The translations under genes were made by a program, and so were the position numbers. Positions 54,929 to 64,000 of a stretch of DNA of 64,000 bases are shown in pieces. Below the pieces are notes generated by a model. That model saw nothing but the letters and a program-made list of their open reading frames with translations, searched no databases and was not told where the DNA came from. This stretch comes from Notospermus geniculatus (Eukaryota; Nemertea; Pilidiophora; Heteronemertea; Lineidae), in the NCBI GenBank assembly GCA_002633025.1, contig NMRB01000628.1:141487-205486 (forward strand), in the 5' to 3' direction. Within the stretch, counting starts at the first letter, position 1; the number at the start of each line of letters is the position of its first letter.

Positions 54929-55687
54929 GATGATTTGCACTACCAGTAGTGGGATGCAGGGTGAGACGGAAAGAAATCATCTTCAACAAGGTGTTGTTGT
55001 TTTCACGTCAGAATTGGTTTCATCTGCTCTTAGCTGAGTTCAGATTGTGTTGAAACACTTTTGGGGCTGTTGTCAGAATGATACTTTTCATTTGTGTTGA
55101 TCTCCAAAGAAAGAGAAAGCAAAAAAATTGACACACAAAATGATGATAAACAGGAAGTCAATTTCCAGAATCTTAGCAAATTTTCGACCCCAGGCTGGCA
55201 CTTTCAAGTCGAGCTACCAGAAGTGTTCATTTGTGTTAGCACTTTTCGATTGTGTTGAACCCTTTAAATGTCATACATTATCAAAATGATTAATGCCCGC
55301 ATTTCGAGTTGCAATTGTATGATTTAAGAGTTGGAAGATTCTTCTTGGTGTTCTGCATACCTTGCAGCTCCAGACGTACTGTCAAATGTTGGGACACAAG
55401 TTAACACTCCAAGACATTCACTAATGACAAATGGTAAAGATGGTCGTGACAGTGTCCTGTGGTCTTGGTTGATCTTCACCATGGATTTCAACAGCTCACT
55501 TTACCGTACATCCTGAAGCATGTTCTAGTTCTTTCAGCTGGTTGTTGTCCCTTTGTAATTCACCTGTTTTCCTCTCTGCAGATCATCGTGACAGTCTGTT
55601 GAAGGCATTCAGTTCTGCAGATTTTGTGTTTACTTCTTAAATCTAGACCCCAAAACCTAATCCGTCTCCAACTTCTTCTACTTGCAG

Positions 55688-55948
55688 TTGAATGAGAGCA
55701 TTCGACTTCGGAATCAGGCAGGAAAAGTTGGAAATGAAACTCTCCGATATCAAAAGGGTCTATTTTCATGCAGTTACTGTGGAAAAAAATTCTATCGCAA
55801 AGACAGTTACAATACGCATGTCCGTGTGCATACCGGGGAGATGCCATTTACTTGTAATTACTGCAACAGGAAGTTTAAAGACAAGTCAAATCTTAATAAA
55901 CATGAGAAGCGCCATGTTCTGGCTGCGATGACGTTTCCAAATAGTTAG
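55688..55948 (+). CDS. terminal exon Z15: two C2H2 fingers
   Basis: Acceptor CTACTTGCAG|TTGAATGAG, phase 0, stop at 55946. Older duplicate of Z14 that kept its acceptor. Finger 1 is R/D/S/T, changed from Z14 at +2 and +3; finger 2 helix is unchanged (D/S/N/K). The first finger's specificity has probably diverged. Confidence 0.8.
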   Translation: MNESIRLRNQAGKVGNETLRYQKGLFSCSYCGKKFYRKDSYNTHVRVHTGEMPFTCNYCNRKFKDKSNLNKHEKRHVLAAMTFPNS

Positions 55949-56663
55949 GATGAGGATAGAGGGTCAGATGGGAAGAAATCGTGTTCAATGAGGTGGTGAT
56001 ATCAGAATTTGTTGCGTCTGCGGTTCGCTGAAATTGGATTGTGTTCACCATTCATTGAAACACTTATCGATTGTTTGAGACACTTTTGTTTCTGTTGGAA
56101 CACGTTTTGAGAAACGATTCCGAATACTTTGAAATGTCTTCTTGCATTATCAAAATGATCTATGCCCACCATTTCAAGGACAACTGTAATTATGTGATTT
56201 CGGATTTAGAAAAAGCAATTTGGTTTGGTGAGTTATAGAAATGATGTTGTGGGTGTACAGCAGGTTTCCTCATCAGAATTATCATGCCTAATGCTGAAGT
56301 GTGTTTTTGACACAAATCTCTTCCCAATTCTGGTCTCGTCTTTTTCCCGAAGTGGTGATTGTTTCATGAATTGACTGAAAGCAGCGTTCTTGGTATCATT
56401 TTCACATATATTGTGGCGGACATGCCGTGACTTGGTTTATAACGGAAGGGGTTTGCTTTTCTGTCAGATTTATGCCAGCATCTCACCTGAAATCGAATGA
56501 GATTTCAGTACACTAGGAGATGTTGGAAGTGAGTGCTCTTGGAGAGAGACATGCTAAAGAACCTCGTTATTAATCAGCGACTTCCCTTGCAGTTCTGCGT
56601 TAGAATCCTGCTCAGTTGGAGTTCCACTACCACCATACTTATAACATCTCATTAATCTTGCAG
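55949..56663. other. spacer between terminal exons
   Basis: No finger-coding frame and no clear element boundary were seen. Confidence 0.4.
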
Positions 56664-56987
56664 GATGATGAGATGCCCCAGGACTCTGGTTTGTCTCGGG
56701 CAGTGCGGTCAGACAGCCAGTCCACTGACCGTACCTTCATCTGCAGTGTGTGCTCGGCAGTTTTGGGATCAAGCAAAAGCTTAAATCGTCACATGCGCAT
56801 TCACACTGGAGAAAAGCCATATGCTTGCAAATTTTGCCACAGGAAATTCTCTACTGACAACTCCATGAAAAGACACATGAAACTCCACACCGGTGAACGC
56901 CCTCATGTTTGTCGAATTTGCAGCAAAGGATTCATTCGTTTGGATGGGCTGAAGGCTCATTTCATCCAAAAACATACAGATTCTTAG
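56664..56987 (+). CDS. terminal exon Z16: three C2H2 fingers
   Basis: Acceptor TTAATCTTGCAG|GATGAT, phase 0, stop at 56985. An acidic start (DDEMPQDSG) precedes fingers CSVC (S/K/S/R), CKFC (T/N/S/R) and CRIC (R/D/G/A). Confidence 0.8.
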   Translation, partial: DDEMPQDSGLSRAVRSDSQSTDRTFICSVCSAVLGSSKSLNRHMRIHTGEKPYACKFCHRKFSTDNSMKRHMKLHTGERPHVCRICSKGFIRLDGLKAHFIQKHTDS

Positions 56988-57146
56988 GGATGGGATGGTG
57001 GCTGAGAGTTTTTTTGTTTCAATTGTTCGAGACCTTTATGTGGAAAGCGGTGTCAATTTCAGTTGTTTCCTACCTCTCGGTGTGTTTTTGGTGAAGACCT
57101 TGGAAAAACAAAGAACTCTCATTGTGCATTCCTTTTATATTTTCAG

Positions 57147-57386
57147 TTGACCCAGTCACTCCGTTCCCATTCAGTACAAAGGCATATTGAGTGTGCGGTG
57201 TGTAAAACACAGTTCAAGACTAAACAGGGCTTACAAAGACACATGTTGAGACACACAGGCGAAAAACCTTATGAATGCTCCCAGTGCCATGTAGCATTCT
57301 CTCGCGATAGCTCCATGCGGAGGCACATTCGATGCGTCCATAGACCACGAACAAAGTTAGATGAGACGCACGTTCATGTGTTTTAA
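57147..57386 (+). CDS. terminal exon Z17: two C2H2 fingers
   Basis: Acceptor TATATTTTCAG|TTGACC, phase 0, stop at 57384. Fingers CAVC (T/Q/G/R) and CSQC-type (R/S/S/R) with a TGEKPY linker. Only about 160 bp separates it from Z16. Confidence 0.8.
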   Translation: MTQSLRSHSVQRHIECAVCKTQFKTKQGLQRHMLRHTGEKPYECSQCHVAFSRDSSMRRHIRCVHRPRTKLDETHVHVF

Positions 57387-57433
57387 CTGGCAGCTTCTTC
57401 CTCTGGTTGAATTGTTTTACCTGTATCTTGCAG

Positions 57434-57754
57434 TTGGCTGCGGACCTGGATCTCTCTGACAGCAGGTTGAAGACTGGCGAATTCATGTGCAAGGTTTGTG
57501 GTGACAAGTTGAGCTCAAAATATGGCTTGGTGGTGCACATGCGACGGCACACTGGTGAAACACCTTTTGAATGTCAGTACTGCAAGAAAGTCTTCCGCCA
57601 TCGCTACGCCTTTTGTCGGCATGTTCGGTTGCACACAGGGGAGCGTCCATTCACTTGCCCGTACTGCGGAAAGGGATTTGTTCAATCTTCTGCCATGAGG
57701 GTACATGTGATTGAGAGGCATAGAGGACTCTTGAAACAAAAAACTGGACATTGA
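57434..57754 (+). CDS. terminal exon Z18: three C2H2 fingers
   Basis: Acceptor TGTATCTTGCAG|TTGGCT, phase 0, stop at 57752. Fingers CKVC (S/Y/G/V), CQYC (H/Y/A/R) and CPYC (Q/S/A/V). Its first acceptor pyrimidines lie less than 40 bp after the Z17 stop, so Z17 has almost no private 3' UTR before Z18. Confidence 0.8.
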   Translation: MAADLDLSDSRLKTGEFMCKVCGDKLSSKYGLVVHMRRHTGETPFECQYCKKVFRHRYAFCRHVRLHTGERPFTCPYCGKGFVQSSAMRVHVIERHRGLLKQKTGH

Positions 57755-60303
57755 GACTGTTTACTTCCACTGTGGCTGATGGCAGTTCCCATAGCGTGAG
57801 GTCCCTTTCAGTGTGGTTGATGCAAATTTCTGCCATGCATAAGCCCTTTTATACCACGTCGTTTTGCCCATTTCATAGTGATTATGGTAGTGCATATTTA
57901 GATGTGAAGTTGATCAATTTATTATGGCTAGGTGTTGCTAGTTTTCAAAAATTTGCTTCAGTTCTGGTATTCAGAATTGCCCGAATTTTTAGGTCGCTGG
58001 GGTGAGCTATTACGATGGTGCAGCGTCCGTCGTCGTCGTCCGTTAGCAGGGCACGTTTCGTAACCGCTGGAGCTATTGATCTGAAACTTGGTACATACAT
58101 ACCCCTAGGTCAGATGACCCACGACACCAGGTTTCGGTCCCATTCGACTCTCAGTTTGGCCACCAGGTGGCAGAAACGAAAAACACAAAAAGTGCAATAA
58201 CTCCTAAAACTAATGACTAGATCATCTCCAAATTTTTATCATAGGTGTAGCTAATAAGGATACATAACATATATAACGGGTTTTTGATTTGACCTACTTT
58301 TCAAGGTCACAGAGGTCAAAGTTCGACAAAAGTGACGAACCTGCCACAGTTTGTCATTATTTCACCGAGCAACTTCATATCTTGCAAAAACATGCATTGG
58401 AGGGGTACCTTAAAAAATATCGAGTTTTGGCCTGATCAGACATCCAATATGGCCGCCAGGTGGCGTAACCTGAAAATCACGTAAGTGCTATTACTCGGGA
58501 ACGGCTTGACGCAGAATGCTCAAATTTGATACTGTATTCTCGTGCCATTAGCGACCAGTATGCGCCATTTTCTGGTAGTAATATATGCACAGCCAGGTTT
58601 GGCGTTTGTCAATAGGCCCGCCCAGAGACCAGCCGACCAACGCTCGTCATTTGAGGTAACCATGATCGAGTAAGGACTGGTGTATACTTGGTCACGGACC
58701 GTCAAGGGCATGAAACTGATCACAGGTTTCCAAAGCGTGAATGTGCACACACATGGTTACCCAGTACATATATCATGTATGTATGCCGAATTTTTTGCCC
58801 TATCAGACTACAAATATGGCCGCCAGGCGGATATCTTGAAAAATACACTTTGGCCTGGCCCACATCACATGAACACCAACTAGAATGTTCAAACCACTGG
58901 TGTGACTATGTACTGAGATTGTAATACAATGTATGTATTTTATATATTGGGGTATGTGGGGTATTGGACCTCTGAAACACACCCACCACGCCTGCAATGC
59001 ATGCCTCAAGCCCCTCTGATATTGGTGGTGTTCTGAAAACAGAGAGGAAGCCTATTGTCAAAGCAATCCAACATTGGATAAACGACAGAGCTCAACTCGG
59101 CCAAGTGCAAAGTGAGATTGAGCATTAATCCAGAGAGAAAGCTAAAAATGTTCAAAGGCGGGGAGATTTCTTCTCCCTGGCTGCAGGTGCGTCAGTTAGT
59201 CTGTGGAGAGGCTTGGACATTGTCAGAAACTTCCTTCGGGCCGTAGAGTGGATACCTAAGACGGTAGGCAGCCTGGTGAAATCGGCTTGATATAGGAGGA
59301 AGCTTGCAATGATGAGTTCAGGTCTTTCGATTATATTTCAATATTAATGCAACTCCTTTTGGGGGTGCAGTGAAAATATAATAGAAAGGCCTTTCATCAT
59401 TGGAAGTTTCAGCGAGGTTTGAGTAGGTGAAGTAACTCATTCAGTCATCATTCAAAGCTCCCTCCTGATATACATGTGTTGCTACACATTTATATCAGTC
59501 ATGACCCCAATGAGGAAACCAGGTGAGGGGTGGAATTGGATAGGGACTGGGACATGGAACTGTGTTAAAAACAATACAGATCCATGTGTATCTGTTGATA
59601 CTCCCAATGCTTCTACCAAGCAGGTCCTAGCACAAGTTGCTTATAGCCGCGGAGTGCACAAAGTGCATGGCGTTGGTAGCGTCGAGATGTTGGCTCCAAA
59701 CACTTCTCATGCCTTCTGGGTTTAGGGCAGACTCAGGGATAAGTTTAATGGGATAACCCCATGACAATGTTCCAGTGCCTTAGACGAACTGCAGAAGAAA
59801 TACTTCCTCACATTTGACATGCAAAAAAGTTGGTCCTAATCAAGAGCCATTAATTGCTCCACTGTGGTCGAAATTTTTGGCGTAATTCTTTCTATTGCAT
59901 ATTTCTTGTGCTATTAGTTATTAAAGTATACTTGTTGTTAGAGGGCAGAGAAAGGGAAAAATCCCCCTCCTCTCCCACGCTCTTCCTCTCTGATTTTCAA
60001 GTTTTTTCAAGGATGGTGTTGACAAGTTATGGAAACTTTATTTTGTACAATTTGTGTCTTATTCAGCTGTTGAAGAACTCTTCCTTGCCACATGTACTTG
60101 AATGATAAAACCTCTCTATAATTGCTGTCACCTGTAAAGTGGCAACATCACCCGTGGCAGTCATCTGCACCAGTGGAATTTTCGGTATATTGACTGAAAA
60201 CTTTCTTCTGCAGGTTTTCAGATACCTTGTCATAATTGCAGACAATCACAAAGAACTTACTAAAAACTGAGCTGCTCATGGCATTTACTGCTTTATTTTG
60301 CAG
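57755..60303. other. 2.5-kb spacer with a dispersed repeat
   Basis: No finger exon was found. 57990-58880 has the look of a dispersed repeat: GTGAGCTATTACGATGGTGC, then GTCGTCGTCGTCCG and three spaced copies of GGCC(A/G)CCAGG(T/C)GG. Its boundaries and class are not determined. Confidence 0.4.
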
Positions 60304-60651
60304 TTGAGAACCACGGTGATGTTGCCACAGCAATTACCAAATGTACAACGGCGTATTCCTGGGCTCCCAGCAAGATTCTTTCAACGTTATGTGTGCAAGA
60401 TATGTGGTGTCACCCTCAGAGCAAGCCATGGCCTAAAAATGCACATGCGTCGGCACACCGGTGAAAGACCCTTCACCTGTTCCATCTGCCATCGATCTTT
60501 CCCTCATAAAAACTCACTGCAGAGACACATGAAAGTCCATGGGGAGACTCCATACAAATGCCCTACTTGTGGGCTTGGGTTCGTGCAGGCTAATGCTTAT
60601 AGACAACATCAGTTAGATGCGCATGGCACGTATATTGTCTCCAATGAGTAA
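60304..60651 (+). CDS. terminal exon Z19: three C2H2 fingers
   Basis: Acceptor CTTTATTTTGCAG|TTGAGA, phase 0, stop at 60649. Fingers CKIC (A/H/G/M), CSIC (H/N/S/R) and CPTC (Q/N/A/Q); the last linker is shortened (GETPY). The layout resembles Z18. Confidence 0.8.
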   Translation: MRTTVMLPQQLPNVQRRIPGLPARFFQRYVCKICGVTLRASHGLKMHMRRHTGERPFTCSICHRSFPHKNSLQRHMKVHGETPYKCPTCGLGFVQANAYRQHQLDAHGTYIVSNE

Positions 60652-61330
60652 CTCTGTTAGGCCTGTATTTGTGATCCGTCACCACAAAATGAGTCATAAG
60701 TCGCTCTGAGGTTGGCAGAGTGAAACCAAACAATTTCTGTATGGGCTGTTGTCTGACTTCTGTTAAGCTGGGTGATTCCATTTCTTCCTTTTTATCCTGG
60801 TGGTTTATTTCGGTTCACTCTGCGTCATATTCTGAACAACTTAAGACTCATTTCGTGGTGATGGGTCACATTTATTTGAAGGTCATATAACTGTCTTGGT
60901 CATTTTTGGGGTGGAAGGAAGATACAACGTAAACGAGACTAGGCCTATGTGAATATAATGCAAACTTTGCATACATTTTTATTATACATATGTACATGTA
61001 TGTGTTACCAGAGCAACAACTACACCACAAAGACTGAAATAATTAAGCTGTTACAGAAACAGACCTATAAAGGTCTATGGCACCCGATCATTTTCACCAC
61101 CCACGAAAATGGAACTTCTGATTTCCGTTCCTGGCTTCTGAGCATGCGCAGTATGCTACCTTCACTGAGTTTGTCAACACTGAGATGGTCATGCAAACCG
61201 CAGCAGACAGGATGCCGAAGTGAAAAAACGGAAAGGGCAGCCTAAGAAGGTAGCAAATACTGACCACCAGCTGTGGATTGTCCAGAGACATTATCGAAGT
61301 GGCTCATAATAAAGAACTCCGTTTTAAGAC

Positions 61331-61514
61331 GAGGAGGTTGTTTGTGTTTATGGCATCATTAACATACTTGGGGTTATTCGCGTGCGCTCATGCGGAACCA
61401 ATGGGAAAAAGCAAAAATGACGATGAGGAGGTTGTTTGTGTTTATGGCATCATTAACATACTTGGGGTTATTCGCGTGCGCTCATGCGGAACCAATGGGA
61501 AAAAGCAAAAATGA
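61331..61514. repeat. 94-bp tandem repeat truncated by a gap
   Basis: GAGGAGGTTGTTTGTGTTTA begins at 61331 and 61425; the two units are essentially identical. The array probably continues in the following gap. Confidence 0.8.
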
Positions 61515-61966
61515 NNNNNNNNNNNNNNNNNNNNNNNNNNNNNNNNNNNNNNNNNNNNNNNNNNNNNNNNNNNNNNNNNNNNNNNNNNNNNNNNNNNNNN
61601 NNNNNNNNNNNNNNNNNNNNNNNNNNNNNNNNNNNNNNNNNNNNNNNNNNNNNNNNNNNNNNNNNNNNNNNNNNNNNNNNNNNNNNNNNNNNNNNNNNNN
61701 NNNNNNNNNNNNNNNNNNNNNNNNNNNNNNNNNNNNNNNNNNNNNNNNNNNNNNNNNNNNNNNNNNNNNNNNNNNNNNNNNNNNNNNNNNNNNNNNNNNN
61801 NNNNNNNNNNNNNNNNNNNNNNNNNNNNNNNNNNNNNNNNNNNNNNNNNNNNNNNNNNNNNNNNNNNNNNNNNNNNNNNNNNNNNNNNNNNNNNNNNNNN
61901 NNNNNNNNNNNNNNNNNNNNNNNNNNNNNNNNNNNNNNNNNNNNNNNNNNNNNNNNNNNNNNNNNN
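61515..61966. other. assembly gap
   Basis: A run of N following directly on the 94-bp tandem repeat. Confidence 0.95.
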
Positions 61967-62449
61967 CCAAAAGACGTTGTCAGTATTGGCATCCTGTGGC
62001 ATTTCTGACGAAACAAAGCAGTGATATATGGAGAACTTTGAACATGAAACAGGACAGTGTAATTTAATCAAAATTGAACCAAAGAGAGTGGTTTATTTTG
62101 GGGCAAGAAGTAAATGGAAATACTGTTAGAAAATAGGACTTCCGGGTCTTACACTGACAGCGCCACGTCGTGGCGTAGTTCTGCAGGTTCCTCATTGCTG
62201 AAGACATCATGGAGATTCAAAGGCAATTAAGATAATGTACGGACCTCACTGGTATTGATGAAGTGCCCTAATGGCCATCCAATGTAAAAAGTACAGTACA
62301 TTTTGCAAATGTTTTGTTACCGGTACTAACTTGACCTTTCAGTTTTATGTTTGCAGAACATTGTATCAATACCCAAAAGATAATTCGCTAATAAAAGTAC
62401 AGAGATAAATGATCTAGTTGACTATGACATTTCATCTGTATCGTTGCAG

Positions 62450-62755
62450 ACAAGCCGTGGTGATTGCATTTTGCTGGGAAGAAGAATGACAGGTCCACCA
62501 TACTGCTGTCCAATCTGTGAATATAAAGCAGCAACACCGTCAAACATGGCAGTCCATGTCAGAAAACACACAGGAGATCGCCCCTTTAAATGCACTGAAT
62601 GTAGCAAAACTTTCAACCATGTTTCAAACTTGTACCGTCATCAGCGCTCGCATTCAGGCATTTTCCCATGTAAAATATGCAGGGAAAGTTTCAGGTCCGG
62701 ACAGTTGCTGATAGAACATTTTACTGATACACATCATGATCAAATTGGAAAATGA
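62450..62755 (+). CDS. terminal exon Z20: three C2H2 fingers
   Basis: Acceptor GTATCGTTGCAG|ACAAGC, phase 0, stop at 62753. Fingers CPIC (T/S/N/V, Ala for Phe), CTEC (H/S/N/R) and CKIC (S/Q/L/E), the last with a shortened SGIFP linker. Confidence 0.8.
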   Translation, partial: TSRGDCILLGRRMTGPPYCCPICEYKAATPSNMAVHVRKHTGDRPFKCTECSKTFNHVSNLYRHQRSHSGIFPCKICRESFRSGQLLIEHFTDTHHDQIGK

Positions 62756-63388
62756 TTGATGGAAGACTCCTGCAGTACTTTCTCTTGGACAGTAGGTAGG
62801 GCTGCATGATGTGGAACATCAACATGTGGAAGTGATCATTCAAGTTGTGCCTTATTTGGCCAACTATCCGTGCAACAATGCAGGAATAAAATTCCAATCC
62901 AGACAGAACAAGATCACGTGCCGGGATGGTGCTACTCACTCACCAAGCACCGTTGGCTATTGGCCCTCCTATGAGGGTAAGATTGTTAAATTTTGGCTAC
63001 CGGTAAATTTATTTCAGTTGAAAATGCCCCAAGGCAGTAAATTTATCTAAATCAAGTGTTAACTAACATATTGGGTGAAACTTGAAAAGTGCTAGTCCCA
63101 TCCCTGCACATTGAAGTATAAAGCATACAGTTACGCACACATGTAGTCTTCAGTAGTTCAGACTGTACAGCAAAGATCTCTGTAAATCCTATATCTTCAT
63201 ACAGGTTTTCACCATGCACACCCATTTAACTTCCAATTTTCTGGTGACTTTCAGATAAGTATTTAGCACTGATCACAGCAAAAGTTCATCCGCATCACTG
63301 AACAAATCAGCTTCATTTGAATGCACACCCCACATGTTAGTACCTAGTAATATAATCAAAATGTATATTTCAACTTCTTTCACTTCAG

Positions 63389-63580
63389 GTACGAAATGGA
63401 CTACCGGTACTTAGAAAGCTTGCATGTCGAGTCTGTGGCAAACTGCTGAAGACAGCCAGTGGCTACGAAACCCACATGATGACACATACTGGAGAAAGAG
63501 CATTCTGCTGCTCAACATGTGGAAGTGGGTTCACTCATCGTTCAAACCTTCTCCGCCATAAGAAGAGATACCAGCACTAG
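63389..63580 (+). CDS. terminal exon Z21: two C2H2 fingers, no ATG
   Basis: Acceptor CTTTCACTTCAG|GTACGA, phase 0, stop TAG at 63578. Fingers CRVC (T/S/G/T) and CSTC (H/S/N/R) with a TGERAF linker. The exon has no upstream start and makes sense only as a spliced 3' exon. The array may continue past the window. Confidence 0.75.
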   Translation, partial: VRNGLPVLRKLACRVCGKLLKTASGYETHMMTHTGERAFCCSTCGSGFTHRSNLLRHKKRYQH

Positions 63581-64000
63581 GTTTCACTATGCAAAACACA
63601 GCCACAGCTGGCTGACAAAGTCTAGTTAATTGTACAGCATGTCATATGTACTGGTACTGGTACATCTTTTGTAGGTGAAGCACAAATGTCATTTGTAATG
63701 CTCAGGCCCATGTGATCACACAAAGAAAGCCTCTCATGGAGTGACAGCAATGACTAAATGGCTAATCAAGTAAGCCCTGCAACTAAAGCCAGTCCTCCAC
63801 ACCAGCGTTTTCTCATGCTTGATAGCCAATTCACCATTGTTGGTTTCCTTATGCCCTACGCCTTGACCAGTGACACAGAGAGTTTCTTCATGCAAGTGAG
63901 CTCTTTATGGGGAAACGTGGTGTGGAGGAGAGCCTTTAGTAAAATTTACAACAGGCAAGCAGGACTCTAGGCTTGGTGATCAACAGGCTTGTCCTGAAAT
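63581..64000. other. sequence after the last visible finger exon
   Basis: Probably 3' UTR of Z21 or spacer; no further finger motif before the window ends. Confidence 0.4.

Larger units (their letters stand above)
60652..62449. other. spacer with tandem repeat and assembly gap
   Basis: It contains a 94-bp direct repeat (61331-61514) that runs into the N gap 61515-61966. No finger exon was seen in the readable part; one could be hidden in the gap. Confidence 0.5.
35786..63580 (+). other. locus with alternative C2H2 and piggyBac terminal exons (lola-like logic)
   Basis: Two constant exons (35786-36478 and 36766-37389; 439 codons, both ending in phase 0) precede an array of stop-containing exons. 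These are a piggyBac exon at 40628 and 21 C2H2 exons from 44262 to 63580. Nineteen of these 22 have a good AG acceptor that opens the reading frame in phase 0; one more (49556) has a poor acceptor and two have lost theirs. No donor site follows the fingers, so the exons appear to be terminal and mutually exclusive. Several are followed by AATAAA within a few hundred bases. Polypyrimidine-(T/C)TTGCAG acceptors recur. The structure predicts one N-terminal oligomerisation region joined to about twenty different DNA-binding ends. No transcript evidence is available here. Confidence 0.75.

Noticed and set aside
61390-62071. Several frames across the gap at 61.5-62.0 kb
   Set aside because: Same artefact of N; the readable part is a 94-bp tandem repeat.

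Overview
The window is animal nuclear DNA: spliced genes with GT/AG introns and consistent codon phases, tRNA-derived SINEs, MITEs and fold-back elements, a BEL/Pao LTR element, domesticated piggyBac sequence and large C2H2 zinc-finger genes. Two one-base N joins are flanked by near-identical copies that differ by small indels and one MITE. This suggests a highly heterozygous draft assembly, as is common for marine invertebrates such as amphioxus, echinoderms or lophotrochozoans. The species cannot be fixed from this sequence.

Layout. 1-5.4 kb: a plus-strand five-coding-exon gene for a CUB-LDLa-transmembrane protein. 5.3-7.4 kb: a duplicated (haplotig-like) segment. 7.2-12.5 kb: a minus-strand eleven-exon GMC oxidoreductase (choline dehydrogenase-like). 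12.6-17.9 kb: a repeat belt with three fold-back or long-TIR elements and a minisatellite. 18.0-24.2 kb: a minus-strand two-coding-exon gene with an N-terminal repeat coiled coil and 13 C-terminal C2H2 fingers. 24.3-29.8 kb: a decayed BEL/Pao retrotransposon with LTRs and a target duplication. 32.0-33.8 kb: a minus-strand four-exon TCEANC2 orthologue. 35.8-63.6 kb and probably beyond: one very large plus-strand locus.

The large locus is the main discovery. Two constant exons (coiled coil, then a Ser-rich linker with SUMO-interaction-like motifs) end in phase 0. They are followed by an array of exons that each carry their own stop codon: a piggyBac-transposase exon, then 21 small exons with 2-3 C2H2 fingers each. 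Almost all have an acceptor in the same phase 0, so any one can be spliced in frame to the constant part. This is the logic of arthropod lola/mod(mdg4) loci, but with a coiled coil in place of BTB. The piggyBac exon lacks two of the three catalytic aspartates and begins exactly at a splice acceptor, recalling the CSB-PGBD3 fusion. Three recent tandem duplications enlarged the array, and each left one copy without a splice acceptor. The coiled-coil/13-finger gene at 18-24 kb appears to be a fixed, non-alternating paralogue.

Tandem and haplotig copies also give natural presence/absence pairs for MITEs and for 6-bp indels that turn TA into TA-NNNN-TA palindromes (TAGGCCTA, TACATGTA). These 8-mers are strongly enriched across the window. 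No expression data are available, so all gene models are read from splice signals, phase and protein motifs.
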